This document shows positions 1-10,086 of a stretch of DNA of 53,212 nt, piece after piece. Made by a program: the position numbers and the translations under genes. The notes under the pieces are model-generated. The model was not told the origin of the DNA and ran no database searches. It was given only the letters and a program-made list of their open reading frames with translations. This stretch comes from DASPJR01 sp035628505 (GTDB taxonomy: Bacteria; Planctomycetota; SZUA-567; H5-PLA8): assembly GCA_035628505.1 (NCBI GenBank), contig DASPJR010000200.1, positions 1 through 53,212 of the forward strand, given 5' to 3'. Numbering within the stretch: the stretch's first letter is position 1; the number at the start of each line of letters is the position of its first letter.

Positions 1-1016
1 ATGACACGGTCGAAGTCGCCGTCTTTCTGGTAGCGCGTAAACTGCTCGTCGAGCCGCGCGCAGAACTTTGCGATGTCCTTGTCTGCACGCAGCTGGTACA
101 GGGCCGCATCGATCTGGTAATCGTCGTTCTCAGCGAGACGGCCCTGCAGCTGCTGCGCCCAGTAGGCGTAATATTTCTGCGCCAGGTCGGCTTGCGACTC
201 GTTGAAGCTGCCGTGCCTTTCGATGAACTCCCGCACGCGCTGCCAGTAGCGAACATCCTTGCTCGAGTCCGGCTCGATCTTATGCGGATCGTGTTCGAAG
301 CTCTGGACCTTCACGTAGAACTCGCGCAGCTTCGCTTCGTTCGGCTGCGTGCGGATGTAATGCGGAATCACCTGGTTGTACATGGCGTGGCGCGCGGCGT
401 CCGGGTTGGTCTTGCGGAAATTCACGGCCGACATTGCGCAGTATTCAATGGCTTTATCGACATTGCCGTTCTTCATGTACCCATCGGCGAGCATGTTGAG
501 CGCGCTCGCGGCGAGGAAGTGCTTGCTGTATTCCGGATGGTCGGCCATGCGCGCCCAGAGGATCAGGGCTTTCTCCGGATTGCCGTCTTCCCAGTGGCAC
601 TGCCCCATATAGAAGAGCGCGGCACCGGCGTATTGAGTCTGGTCCGGACAGAAATCGAGCAGCTCCTGGTACTCTTTCAATGCTGCGTTGCGTTTGTTTG
701 AAAGCTGAATGCAGCGGGCCTTTCTGAGCAGGGCGTAGGGCAGAACCTGCGAGCGCGGATTGTCCAGAATGAACGCATCATATTCGGCAGCGGCCTGTTT
801 CTTGTCGGTGGCGAATGCCTTGTCGGCTTTCTGCAGCGCGAAGGCTTCGAACTGATCGAGCTTCTTGTACTGCGCGTCGGTGAGTTCCACTTCGGGCTGG
901 CGGGCGAACACTTCGGCTGGGGCGAATGCGATTAAAAAAAGGAGCGCGGCGCAGAAAATCTTCAGACAAGAGCCAGGTTGCTCACGTGCAATGGAGAGGA
1001 ATGTGGGATGAATCAT
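1..1016 (-). CDS. Secreted TPR-like helical-repeat protein, C-terminus cut by window edge
   Basis: An open frame reads from an ATG at 1016 to the window edge without a stop (338 codons seen). GGAGA about six bases upstream supports this start. The N-terminus has a hydrophobic stretch at about residues 18-36 (CAALLFLIAFAPAEVFA), which looks like a signal peptide. The rest is rich in paired helices with TPR-like patterns, such as YALLRKARCIQLSNKRNAA, ALFYMGQCHWEDGNPEKAL and ALNMLADGYMKNGNVDKAI. It therefore looks like an exported tetratricopeptide-type scaffold. No catalytic motif is visible in the part present. It is divergent from the regulator at 1534, and its exact role is unknown. Confidence 0.75.
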   Translation of the reverse strand, partial: MIHPTFLSIAREQPGSCLKIFCAALLFLIAFAPAEVFARQPEVELTDAQYKKLDQFEAFALQKADKAFATDKKQAAAEYDAFILDNPRSQVLPYALLRKARCIQLSNKRNAALKEYQELLDFCPDQTQYAGAALFYMGQCHWEDGNPEKALILWARMADHPEYSKHFLAASALNMLADGYMKNGNVDKAIEYCAMSAVNFRKTNPDAARHAMYNQVIPHYIRTQPNEAKLREFYVKVQSFEHDPHKIEPDSSKDVRYWQRVREFIERHGSFNESQADLAQKYYAYWAQQLQGRLAENDDYQIDAALYQLRADKDIAKFCARLDEQFTRYQKDGDFDRV

Positions 1017-1128
1017 CTGTATCTCCGTTCTTCTCACGTACACTTGAGCCTGTCACTCGTTCAATCTAAATCGCTAAAGTGATCTAGAAAAAACAATCGT
1101 TTACGGCACAGAATGAAATCAATTCAAA

Positions 1129-1257
1129 TCACTGCAGCCTGTCCTTTGTGGAAGGAAAGGCTGAGCTCGCTTGTTTCAAGCCGCTTTGCGCGAACGCGCT
1201 ACATGTAAGCAACACAAGGCAGAAGAATTTCGGCGCATTTCTTGGAATTCGTTTCAT
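1129..1257 (-). CDS. Doubtful small secreted peptide (42 aa)
   Basis: A 43-codon frame starts with ATG at 1257. Its N-terminus has basic residues (MKRIPRNAPK) followed by a hydrophobic run ending LLTCSAFAQS, which resembles a signal peptide with a possible lipobox Cys. The mature part would be only about 20 residues. There is no good Shine-Dalgarno sequence, only GGAA about eight bases upstream. It could be a real micro-peptide, the remnant of a decayed secreted protein gene, or chance. Confidence 0.2.
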   Translation of the reverse strand: MKRIPRNAPKFFCLVLLTCSAFAQSGLKQASSAFPSTKDRLQ

Positions 1258-1335
1258 GATTTGAGTTCCAGAGCGGGCTGATGCATAGGAATACAACCCG
1301 TCTTTGACTTGTGTTGACAAGATTTTAAAAATATT

Positions 1336-1350
1336 GATACCACTGGTACC
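1336..1350. promoter_or_regulatory. Candidate operator GATACC-ACT-GGTACC
   Basis: The 15-bp sequence GATACCACTGGTACC is an imperfect palindrome about 185 bases upstream of the GntR/LacI-type regulator. A second half-site, GGTATC, lies at 1461-1466 in an A/T-rich stretch. Sites of this type are often bound by sugar-responsive regulators of the same architecture, so autoregulation is plausible but unproven. Confidence 0.35.
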
Positions 1351-1533
1351 GTTCTGATCGATTAACCACTCTAACTGCCTTCTATATCAAGGATTTACTT
1401 ACGCGTTGCGGCCGTAAGAAAGTTTGGAAGCTGGCGGATTGGGCACGCCGACAACGAATTGGTATCAGAATAAAAGTTTTTTCTTTATCACAAAAACTTT
1501 AAACAACTGATCTTCTGTGTTGTATAGACAGGC

Positions 1534-2742
1534 ATGGTGGCAGAAATGGGACCAGATTCGATCGTGGTATCATCGGGGCTTGTCACGAGCGGCCTCAGCA
1601 CTGCCAAGCAGCAGCGCATCGCGACGCTGCTGCTCGCCGAACTGCAGGCGAGATCCGGAAATCTTCCTGGCGAGCGTGAGCTGGCCAGCCGCATGGGCGT
1701 CTCACGCCGCACGATCCGAACCGTTTTACAGTGGCTCGAGCAGCAAGGCCATGTGCAGACCATTCCTTTTCACGGCAGGCAGGCGCGCTCGAAAGCTGCG
1801 CTCAAATCAACGCTCGGCGATACCATCTGCCTGCTTGGCGACGTGCCGGCCGAAGACATTCCTGTCGTAGTGCGCGCCGACGGACGCTTCGAGACCGTTC
1901 AGTTCGCCGCGGCTTCCGCACTGCGCGAATCGCGCTTTCACACGCTCATCCTGCAGCTTCAACGCATGACGTCCGAACGCTACACGCGGCTGATCCAGGA
2001 CCGGCCCGCGGGCATGGTCCTGTTTCAGCACTTCGCCTCGTTCCCTGAAACGCGCGCGGTCGCCGAGGCTGTTCGCGCCGCGCGCATTCCGTTCGTGCTG
2101 CACAGCGACGATCCGGAGATCGAAGGCTTCGATTTTGTGTGCTCGGATCATCATGATGGTGCGTACCGCTTGACCAGGAATCTTATCGAGCGCGGCTGCC
2201 GGCACATTCTACGCTGCTGGCTGCTGCCAGCCGGAACGCCGCTGAACGCACCCTGGCTGATTGCGCGCACGCGCGGAAGCGAGCAGGCTATTCGCGAGGC
2301 GGGATTGGAACTGCTACCACTGATTGAGGCTCGCTGCGAGCTGCGCGAGAAATACAAATCGCCGCGCGAATCCTTCGAACATGGCGTGCGCGTCGCCGCC
2401 GGCTACCTGCTCGATTATCTGCAGCGCGGAAAAACAATCGACGCGGTCATGGCGCCGTCGGATTACGAGTGCCTTTGCATGGCGGCGGCGTGCCGCAAGT
2501 TCGGGCTTGTGCCCGGTCGCGACATTCTCGTCAGCGGCTACGACAATTGCTGGGCTGAACTGCCCGAGCGCCAGTGGGAGCCGTCGGCTCCTGCGATTAC
2601 CGCAGACAAACGCAACGCTGTTATTGGCGCGCAGATGATTGAGATTCTGCTTGCGCGCATCAACTCAAGTCTTCCGCAGGATTCACAGAAACGCATTGTA
2701 ACGCCTGAACTGATTGTCCCCGCCGCATCGCGCGCGGGTTAG
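1534..2742 (+). CDS. GntR-HTH/LacI-type sugar-responsive transcriptional regulator
   Basis: This 402-residue protein combines a GntR-type winged helix with a periplasmic-binding-protein-like effector domain, the AraR-like arrangement. The HTH covers about residues 22-80 and includes GNLPGERELASRMGVSRRTI, the classic GntR helix-turn-helix. Residues from about 90 to 395 look like a LacI-type ligand-binding fold, for example AVMAPSDYECLCMAAACRKF and ILVSGYDN near the end. Such proteins usually bind a sugar in the cytoplasm and release operator DNA. The stop lies 31 bp before the glycoside hydrolase, so the two are probably co-transcribed. Start choice is uncertain: ATG 1534 has only a weak ribosome site, and ATG 1546 is also possible. 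Confidence 0.85.
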   Translation: MVAEMGPDSIVVSSGLVTSGLSTAKQQRIATLLLAELQARSGNLPGERELASRMGVSRRTIRTVLQWLEQQGHVQTIPFHGRQARSKAALKSTLGDTICLLGDVPAEDIPVVVRADGRFETVQFAAASALRESRFHTLILQLQRMTSERYTRLIQDRPAGMVLFQHFASFPETRAVAEAVRAARIPFVLHSDDPEIEGFDFVCSDHHDGAYRLTRNLIERGCRHILRCWLLPAGTPLNAPWLIARTRGSEQAIREAGLELLPLIEARCELREKYKSPRESFEHGVRVAAGYLLDYLQRGKTIDAVMAPSDYECLCMAAACRKFGLVPGRDILVSGYDNCWAELPERQWEPSAPAITADKRNAVIGAQMIEILLARINSSLPQDSQKRIVTPELIVPAASRAG

Positions 2743-2773
2743 GAATTCAAATTCATACAGAGGAGGGGGAACC

Positions 2774-5740
2774 ATGGTACGCCTGGCCATTGCAGGTCTG
2801 TTTTTAGCACTCGTCACAGTGGCTGTTTCAGCCAGCGATTCGCCTGGTCTGTTCGCAAAAGAGAATCTCGAGGTTCTCAAATGCGAGCCGCCCAACGACG
2901 TCTTTCGCTTCACTGGCAGCAACGCGCCGAGCCAGATTTTTTATCCCGGTGAGAAGGTAAATCTTCGCGGCCTCTTCAAGAAGGGCAACCTTTCGGGCGC
3001 CGTCGAATTCGGCCTCGAGATTCAGGAGATCAGCACGCGCGATCCGCAGGCGCGCCTGAAAGAGGGCTTCACGGACACCGCCGGTTACGCGCCGAAGCTG
3101 GGCGTCGAAGGCAAGCCCGTGACGCACTCTTTTAAGGTGAACTTCGACGACAAGCCCGAAGCGGCGGTGGAAATTTCGGACGTTCCGCTGCCCGCGCGCT
3201 TCGGAACGTACGCGCTGATTCTCACGCATGCCGGCAAGCGTCAGTTTTTCGCGACAGCCTGCCGCGTTCCTGCCCGGCGCGACGACAGCAATCTCGAGAC
3301 AACGCCGATTTTCAGCGAGTTCATGATGTTCGATAATCCCGAACGCTACGACTCGCGAGCCGCCGCCAATGCGCGAATGGGCATCCGCGGCCTCCGCATC
3401 GAAACCAGCTGGGCCGAGAAACAGGACGGTACGTACGACTGGAGCCGCCTCGACCATATCTTCAACACGATGGAAAAGCACGGCCTGCAGTTGATGGTGA
3501 CGCTCGGCGGACACACCGGCTGGCAGTGGCCGTTCGGACCGCACAAGCAGACGCCGGCGGTCGTTGCGCCGAACTGGGACGGCAGCCCGTACTGGGCACA
3601 GGCCGATTGGGTGTGCGATCCCAAACTCTTCCCGCGCTATGGAAAATGGATTACCGCATTCTGCCAGCGCTACTGGAAGGACGGCAAAGGCGCCCTGTGG
3701 GGACTTGAGAATTATAACGAGCCCTGGGAGGGCGGAGGCATCTCCGGCTGGGCGCGTGACGCGCAGAGTTATCGCGAACTGCAGAAGACGATCGCCAACG
3801 CGGCTCGCAGCGTCGATCCGCGCATAAAGATCTGTGCCGCCTCATCGGTTATGAACACAGAAGACAAGCTCTACGGCGACGGCACGCGCGAGATGGACAA
3901 GTACATCGACGTGTTCACCGATCACTACGTTGTGCCGTGCATGTGCTATGGACCGATGGCTGCCAAGGCCCGCGGCAAGGAATCTGTCGAGACGGAAACG
4001 TGGTTCGTCAACAGCGAGTACATGCTCGCGCAGATAGTACAGTTCGTCGCGGCCGGCCAGAAGCGCCTATCGCCGTGGCATCCGCGCGTGCTCTTTGATA
4101 CGCTGCCGGGTTCGAACGATCGCTATTTCATTCCCGCGCCGGTTGTCGCGGCCACCGCTGCGTTCAACTACTTCCTGAGCGGCAAGCCGTTCGTAAAAAT
4201 GCCCTTTCAATCCCATCTGCCGTGGGTCTTCCAGTTCGGCAACGATGACGACAAGAATGGCGTGCTGGTGGTGCTCGGCCAGCTTTTGAGCATCGGCGGC
4301 GATGATCCCAAAGAGCGCCTCTGGGCACAGGTGGACAGCGCGTCTGGCGGCACGATGACCATCGACAACAGCGACGGCCTGCTGAAGTTCTTCGATCTCG
4401 CCGGCAATCCGGCGTACGAAGGGCAGAAAACCGTCACGCTGCCAATGACGATTTTTCCATCCTACATTGTCTGCGACAAAGGCCCGGCTGCTGCCGTGCA
4501 GCGGCTGAAAGAAGCAAAAATCGAAGGCAAGCGCCCCGTCGAAATTCTGCCACGTGATTTTGCAACGCGCATCGACGCGAAGAACGCAATCTTGAACGTC
4601 GCCGTTCACAATTGCACAAATCGCGAGATCAAGGGCAAGCTCGCCGTCAAAGCGCCGGCTGACGTCTCGCTCGCAAGCAGCGAACAGTCAGTCACGCTTC
4701 AGGCCGGCGAAACGCGTACGCTCACCTTTGCTGTGTCGTCAGCGAAAACAAACGCCGCGAACAGTTACCCCTTCAGCTTTGATTTCAGCTCCGATGCCGG
4801 CAGCGCCAGCTACAGCGAAGCAATGAACGCCGCGGTCGTGGTGAAAGGCGCGAAGACGATCGATGGAAATCTCGACGATTGGAACAGCGTTCCCGGCGTG
4901 ACGGTGGTCGCCACGAAGCAGAAAGCTGAGTCGACGGAGAACATGCGCCGGCCCTGGCTGGAGCTCAAAGACCAGCAGCCCGACGGCAACTTCGCCGAGT
5001 TCAAACTCGCGTGGGACGAAAACTATCTCTACATTGCCGCGCGCGTGAACGACAAGACTGCCGAGAAGCCCTCGCCCGGGATGGCCGGCCGCGACGAGAA
5101 CGCGTACTTCCATTCGGCCGCTTCTGATTCGCGCGAGCCGTATAAAAAGTTCCTGAAAGACTTTCCGGGGCGCAGCTTTGCCGAAGTGCCATTCGTGTAT
5201 TGCTACAGCCCTGAGACTCCGTCGACCGACATGCTGCCGCGCATTCACTTCCGGCGCGACCGGCTGCATGTTGCGCTGGACGTCAGCGATGACTGGCACG
5301 ATCTGGCGCCTACGACCGGGACAGTTCCTTACGGCTTTCATGCGGTGCCGGATACCGACTACGAGTACGCGCTCTACGGCTGCAAAGGTGGCGATTCGGA
5401 ACTCTGGCGGCTGCTCGCGCCGGGCGTGCCGCGCCGCCATGATTTTCCGCGCACAGGCAAGCCCGAACGCGGCACGGGAACGGTCAGCGGCGCCAGGCAC
5501 GTGGTCAAGCGCGAGGGCAATACATACATCTATGAAATGGCCATTCCTAAAGAGGAGCTCGCGACGCTGAAACTCAGCGCGGGCACGACGCTTGGACTGA
5601 TGCTCCGCGGCGGCAACAGCGAAGGCCCCCATTGCGATTACGGTCTCGATAAGGCGGCCGTGAAAGTGAACGGGCTGACGCTGCATCCATACTGGGAACG
5701 CAGTGCAAACTGCGGCGTGCGCTGGACACTTGTGGATTAG
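2774..5740 (+). CDS. Large secreted glycoside hydrolase (TIM barrel) with C-terminal CBM9-like domain
   Basis: The ATG at 2774 follows a strong AGGAGGGGGA ribosome site and gives 988 residues. Residues 1-20 are a signal peptide (IAGLFLALVTVAVSAS). An N-terminal beta domain (about 25-170) precedes a TIM-barrel domain (about 180-490) with typical clan GH-A phrases: GIRGLRIETSWAEKQDGTYD, and the acid/base motif ENYNEPW with Glu316. The nucleophile Glu could not be assigned with certainty. A beta-rich linker region follows. From about residue 695 (IDGNLDDWNSVPG, then FKLAWDENYLYIAARVND) there is a CBM9/DOMON-like domain common in secreted glycanases. It presumably cleaves a plant or algal polysaccharide outside the cytoplasm under the preceding regulator. 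Substrate and exact GH family are not readable from sequence alone. Confidence 0.75.
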   Translation: MVRLAIAGLFLALVTVAVSASDSPGLFAKENLEVLKCEPPNDVFRFTGSNAPSQIFYPGEKVNLRGLFKKGNLSGAVEFGLEIQEISTRDPQARLKEGFTDTAGYAPKLGVEGKPVTHSFKVNFDDKPEAAVEISDVPLPARFGTYALILTHAGKRQFFATACRVPARRDDSNLETTPIFSEFMMFDNPERYDSRAAANARMGIRGLRIETSWAEKQDGTYDWSRLDHIFNTMEKHGLQLMVTLGGHTGWQWPFGPHKQTPAVVAPNWDGSPYWAQADWVCDPKLFPRYGKWITAFCQRYWKDGKGALWGLENYNEPWEGGGISGWARDAQSYRELQKTIANAARSVDPRIKICAASSVMNTEDKLYGDGTREMDKYIDVFTDHYVVPCMCYGPMAAKARGKESVETETWFVNSEYMLAQIVQFVAAGQKRLSPWHPRVLFDTLPGSNDRYFIPAPVVAATAAFNYFLSGKPFVKMPFQSHLPWVFQFGNDDDKNGVLVVLGQLLSIGGDDPKERLWAQVDSASGGTMTIDNSDGLLKFFDLAGNPAYEGQKTVTLPMTIFPSYIVCDKGPAAAVQRLKEAKIEGKRPVEILPRDFATRIDAKNAILNVAVHNCTNREIKGKLAVKAPADVSLASSEQSVTLQAGETRTLTFAVSSAKTNAANSYPFSFDFSSDAGSASYSEAMNAAVVVKGAKTIDGNLDDWNSVPGVTVVATKQKAESTENMRRPWLELKDQQPDGNFAEFKLAWDENYLYIAARVNDKTAEKPSPGMAGRDENAYFHSAASDSREPYKKFLKDFPGRSFAEVPFVYCYSPETPSTDMLPRIHFRRDRLHVALDVSDDWHDLAPTTGTVPYGFHAVPDTDYEYALYGCKGGDSELWRLLAPGVPRRHDFPRTGKPERGTGTVSGARHVVKREGNTYIYEMAIPKEELATLKLSAGTTLGLMLRGGNSEGPHCDYGLDKAAVKVNGLTLHPYWERSANCGVRWTLVD

Positions 5741-6861
5741 GTGTAGAGAAGCTTGAGCTCGGGTGGTCGGGGTTGCTGCTGCGTCACGCAATGGATGGCG
5801 CCGTAGCCCCCGACCAGATCTTTGCAATTGATCCCGATGATCTTGCGCCCTGGGAAAAATTCGCCGAGCAGGCCGAGCGCTTTTGAATCATTCTCGCAGC
5901 CAAAAACGGGAACCAGCACCGAGCCGTTGCCGATGTAGAAATTCGCGTAACTGGCCGGCAGGCGTTCTTCAGCAGGGCGATCTGCGTGCACGGCTCCGCG
6001 AAAGACTTTGCCCGGCGACGGAAACTTGACGATGTCGAACGACGTGCCATTGGGATGGCGCACTCCCTTTAGACGTTCGAAGTTCTCCTGCAACGGGCGG
6101 TAATTGACATCGGCCGGATCGTCTTCGACGACGGTAATAATGGTGTTTGCGTTAACGAAGCGGGTGATGTCGTCGATGTGCCCGTCGGTGTCATCGCCTG
6201 CAATTCCGTCGCCGAGCCAGATGACGTGCGACGCGCCGAGGTACTCATCAAGGCGCGCTTCGATCTGCTTGCGCGAGAGCGACGGATTGCGGTTGGGATT
6301 GAGCAGCACGCATTCGGTCGTCAGCAGCGAGCCCTTTCCGTTGACGTCGATCGAGCCGCCTTCCAGGACCATGCGGGGGTGAAAGCACGGAAGCTTCAGC
6401 GCGGCGGAGACTTTTTCGGGAACGGCATCGTCGTCGTCCCACGGATAGTACTTCTCGCCCCAGGAATTGAATTTCCAGTCGATGATGGCGATGTTGCTGG
6501 AACGCGGATCGCCCGCGGGGGCGCTCGCATCGGGCTCGACTTCGCGCGTGACAAATATGGGGCCATGATCGCGCGCCCACGCGTCGTTCGTCGGAATATA
6601 GTAGAAACGGACGTTCGTGCAGCTTACGCCTGTGTCGGTCAGCAGTTTCCGCACACTCGCTTCGCTGAGGCTGTCGCGGACGCAGATGTGGACCGTTTCG
6701 TGATCGCACAGGCCGCGCACGATTTCAGCAAAAACGGATGGAATTGGCCCAAAATTCCCGACCCACGTGCGCGGATTGTGCGGCCACGAAAGCCACGTCC
6801 CCTCGTGAGGATCCCATTCAGCGGGCATGCGGTAACCGAATGATTTGGGCGAATCGGGCAT
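5737..6861 (-). CDS. aguA: Agmatine deiminase
   Basis: This 374-residue protein matches the agmatine deiminase (peptidyl-arginine deiminase type) family in length and motifs. The start MPDSPKSFGYRMPAEWDPHE and the WLSWPHN segment are typical. LEGGSIDVNG, GDGIAGDDTDGHIDD (catalytic Asp/His region) and GGYGAIHC with nucleophile Cys358 are all present. It hydrolyses agmatine to N-carbamoylputrescine and ammonia in the cytoplasm. The start has AGGA a few bases upstream. It lies 18 bp downstream of aguB, so the two form an operon for putrescine synthesis. Its stop overlaps the stop of the convergent glycoside hydrolase by four bases. Confidence 0.95.
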   Translation of the reverse strand: MPDSPKSFGYRMPAEWDPHEGTWLSWPHNPRTWVGNFGPIPSVFAEIVRGLCDHETVHICVRDSLSEASVRKLLTDTGVSCTNVRFYYIPTNDAWARDHGPIFVTREVEPDASAPAGDPRSSNIAIIDWKFNSWGEKYYPWDDDDAVPEKVSAALKLPCFHPRMVLEGGSIDVNGKGSLLTTECVLLNPNRNPSLSRKQIEARLDEYLGASHVIWLGDGIAGDDTDGHIDDITRFVNANTIITVVEDDPADVNYRPLQENFERLKGVRHPNGTSFDIVKFPSPGKVFRGAVHADRPAEERLPASYANFYIGNGSVLVPVFGCENDSKALGLLGEFFPGRKIIGINCKDLVGGYGAIHCVTQQQPRPPELKLLYT

Positions 6862-6879
6862 GATGTCCTGAAAGCGGCT

Positions 6880-7773
6880 CTAATCCAGAAAACGTTGCAG
6901 CACACCGCCGTATGCATCCACGCGGCGGTCGCGCAGGAACGGCCAGTGGCGGCGCGTCCAGTCTATCGAACTCAGCTCGCAGCGTGCGAGCAGAATCTCT
7001 TCCTTATCCGCGCTGGCCTTCGCGATCACGCGGCCGAACGGATCTGCGACAAACGAACCGCCCCAGAAATCCAGGTTGTCTTCACGGCCCACGCGGTTGA
7101 CAGCGCAGACGAAGCATCCATTGGCGAGCGCATGCGCGCGCTGGATCAGTTCCCACGCATCGGCCTGCGCCTTCTTTGTTTCTGGATCATCTTTCGGATG
7201 CCAGCCGATGGCCGTGGGATAAAACAGCACGCGCGCACCGGCCAGCGCCGTGAGCCGCGCCGCTTCCGGGAACCACTGGTCCCAGCAGACGAGCGTGCCG
7301 ATCTTTCCGTGAGCCGTCTCGATCGCGCGGAAGCCGGGCTGGGCGTCACCCGGCGTGAAATAAAACTTCTCGTAATAGCAGGGATCGTCGGGAATGTGCA
7401 TCTTGCGGTACTTGCCGGTCATCTTGCCGTCTGAATCGAACACGACCGCGGTATTGTGATACAGCCCTTCAGCGCGCCGTTCGAAAATGGAGCCGACCAG
7501 AACGATCTTTGCCGCGGCCGCTGCTTTCGAAAGCGCCTCCGTCGTCGGCCCGGGAATGCTCTCGGCGAGCGCGAACTGGCTGTCGTCTTCGCTCTGGCAG
7601 AAATAACGCGAGCGGAACAGTTCCTGCAGGCAGACGATCTGCGCGCCCTGCTTCGCTGCTTCTTTGATGCGCTTGAGGGCCTTGTCGAGATTTTCCCGCG
7701 GCTCGGTGCTGCAGGTCATCTGAATGAGCGCAATGTTGAGCGCGCCTGAATCTGTTTTCACTTTTCTGGACAT
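6880..7773 (-). CDS. aguB: N-carbamoylputrescine amidase
   Basis: This nitrilase-superfamily enzyme (297 residues from ATG 7773) converts N-carbamoylputrescine to putrescine, CO2 and ammonia, the step after AguA. The catalytic triad is visible: Glu51 in CLQELF, Lys124 in YRKMHIPDD and Cys163 in LVCWDQWFPEAAR. The sequence CYYEKFYFTPGD is also characteristic of the amidase. The ATG at 7773 has GGAA five bases upstream. A GTG at 7797 would add eight residues and cannot be excluded. The gene is first in the aguB-aguA pair. Confidence 0.93.
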   Translation of the reverse strand: MSRKVKTDSGALNIALIQMTCSTEPRENLDKALKRIKEAAKQGAQIVCLQELFRSRYFCQSEDDSQFALAESIPGPTTEALSKAAAAAKIVLVGSIFERRAEGLYHNTAVVFDSDGKMTGKYRKMHIPDDPCYYEKFYFTPGDAQPGFRAIETAHGKIGTLVCWDQWFPEAARLTALAGARVLFYPTAIGWHPKDDPETKKAQADAWELIQRAHALANGCFVCAVNRVGREDNLDFWGGSFVADPFGRVIAKASADKEEILLARCELSSIDWTRRHWPFLRDRRVDAYGGVLQRFLD

Positions 7774-7900
7774 ACGCGTTCCAAATTCCTTCCGCACAGA
7801 ATCATAGCGCGGCGCGTCTTATTTTCTTGGCCGGATACACGCAGAGGAGGTTTCTTGAGACGGGTCACACGATGAAGCGACGCTATCAAGAGGATGCGAC

Positions 7901-8096
7901 GGGTGCCCGGCCCATCGGGCCGGGTGCCGAAGGCACAAGAAGCCTCAGATGAGGCGCTCGTAGTCGTTAACCTGACCTGTCACAGAAAAAACACACTGGC
8001 CGCACGTTTTTCCGTGCGGCCAGCGTTATTTGAGTGCAACGTCGGTGCTGCGGCTTCTTGTCGCTGACGCGACCCGGCCCTTGGGCCGGGCCATCC
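7901..8096. mobile_element. MITE-like element, copy A1 (about 196 bp)
   Basis: The left end (7901-7943) and right end (8053-8096) are inverted copies of each other over about 43 bp. Both contain an internal hairpin (CCCGGCCC / GGGCCGGG) and the inner tract AAGAAGC / GCTTCTT. The centre has an 11-bp perfect stem, CTGGCCGCACG (7996-8006) with CGTGCGGCCAG (8013-8023). No open frame of note is inside. It is closely related to copy A2 at 8269 and more distantly to copies at 16592, 29923 and 33145. Confidence 0.75.
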
Positions 8097-8191
8097 CGCG
8101 CAGGTGCTCAAAAAAGCTGAAAATCATGCGCTTGTAAGTCTAGAGCCGGCGGAATCTTGTGTTGGCGAAAAAATTTAAGCGAGAAAGTCCC

Positions 8192-8242
8192 GACAAATCG
8201 CGAGCGCAAATCGTCTTAGTATAAGTGAGGGGCTTCAGAAGC
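8192..8242. repeat. About 50-bp dispersed repeat, copy 1
   Basis: The stretch containing AGTATAAGTGAGGGG and TTCAGAA matches 39729-39780 at roughly four of five positions in the same orientation. It lies between the two MITE-like copies. Its nature is unknown; it could be an end of a lost insertion element. Confidence 0.55.
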
Positions 8243-8268
8243 GAAGACCCTCGATCAGAAACAATCGC

Positions 8269-8461
8269 GGGTGGCCGGGCGATCGGGCCGGGTGCCTAAG
8301 GCACAAGAAGCCCCAGCTGAAGGCTTGTAGTCGTTAAACTGATTGGTCACAGAAAAACGTTTGCGTCACGTTTGCACGCGCGGCCAGCATTATTTGACTG
8401 CAACGTCGATGCTGCGGCTTCTTGTCGCTGACGCGACCCAGCCCGTTGGGCTGGGCCACCC
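8269..8461. mobile_element. MITE-like element, copy A2 (about 193 bp)
   Basis: The left end 8269-8311 and right end 8417-8461 are inverted copies. The interior shares TCACAGAAAAA, CGGCCAGC and TGCAACGTCG with copy A1. The right-end hairpin is CCCAGCCC/GGGCTGGG where A1 has CCCGGCCC/GGGCCGGG, a compensatory base-pair change. The central stem of A1 is partly decayed here. The 8097-8268 spacer between A1 and A2 holds only the dispersed repeat at 8192-8242. Confidence 0.75.
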
Positions 8462-8515
8462 AGCGCGCGTGTACGCGGGGACCCCTCACACGTAACACCC
8501 GCGGACGGGCGCGGC

Positions 8516-9976
<1,461 letters not shown>

Positions 9977-10039
9977 GGCGGTGTCCTTTCTAAAACCGGA
10001 CTGCGGTAACAGCGGAATTCACTGAGTAATCTAAAAAAA

Positions 10040-10077
10040 CTCCGTGATCTCCGTGTTCTCCGTGCCTCCGTGTTGAA
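10040..10077. repeat. Short tandem repeat CTCCGTG(N)
   Basis: Four imperfect units beginning CTCCGTG (followed by AT, TT, C or TT) are in tandem between the DUF1553 and DUF1501 genes. It is one of several short-period repeat loci in this window, each with a different unit. Confidence 0.75.
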
Positions 10078-10086
10078 GTCGTTTCG

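Larger units (their letters stand above)
1017..1533. other. Divergent intergenic region (517 bp)
   Basis: This gap separates the divergent TPR-like gene and the GntR/LacI-type regulator. It is more A/T-rich than the genes. It holds a candidate operator at 1336-1350, a related half-site GGTATC at 1461-1466, and a doubtful short minus-strand frame at 1129-1257. No clear terminator or RNA gene was seen. Confidence 0.6.

Noticed and set aside
192..701. Plus-strand frame opposite the TPR-like protein
   Set aside because: The minus strand has a continuous frame with signal peptide, ribosome site and TPR-like pattern over the same bases; the plus frame is its shadow.
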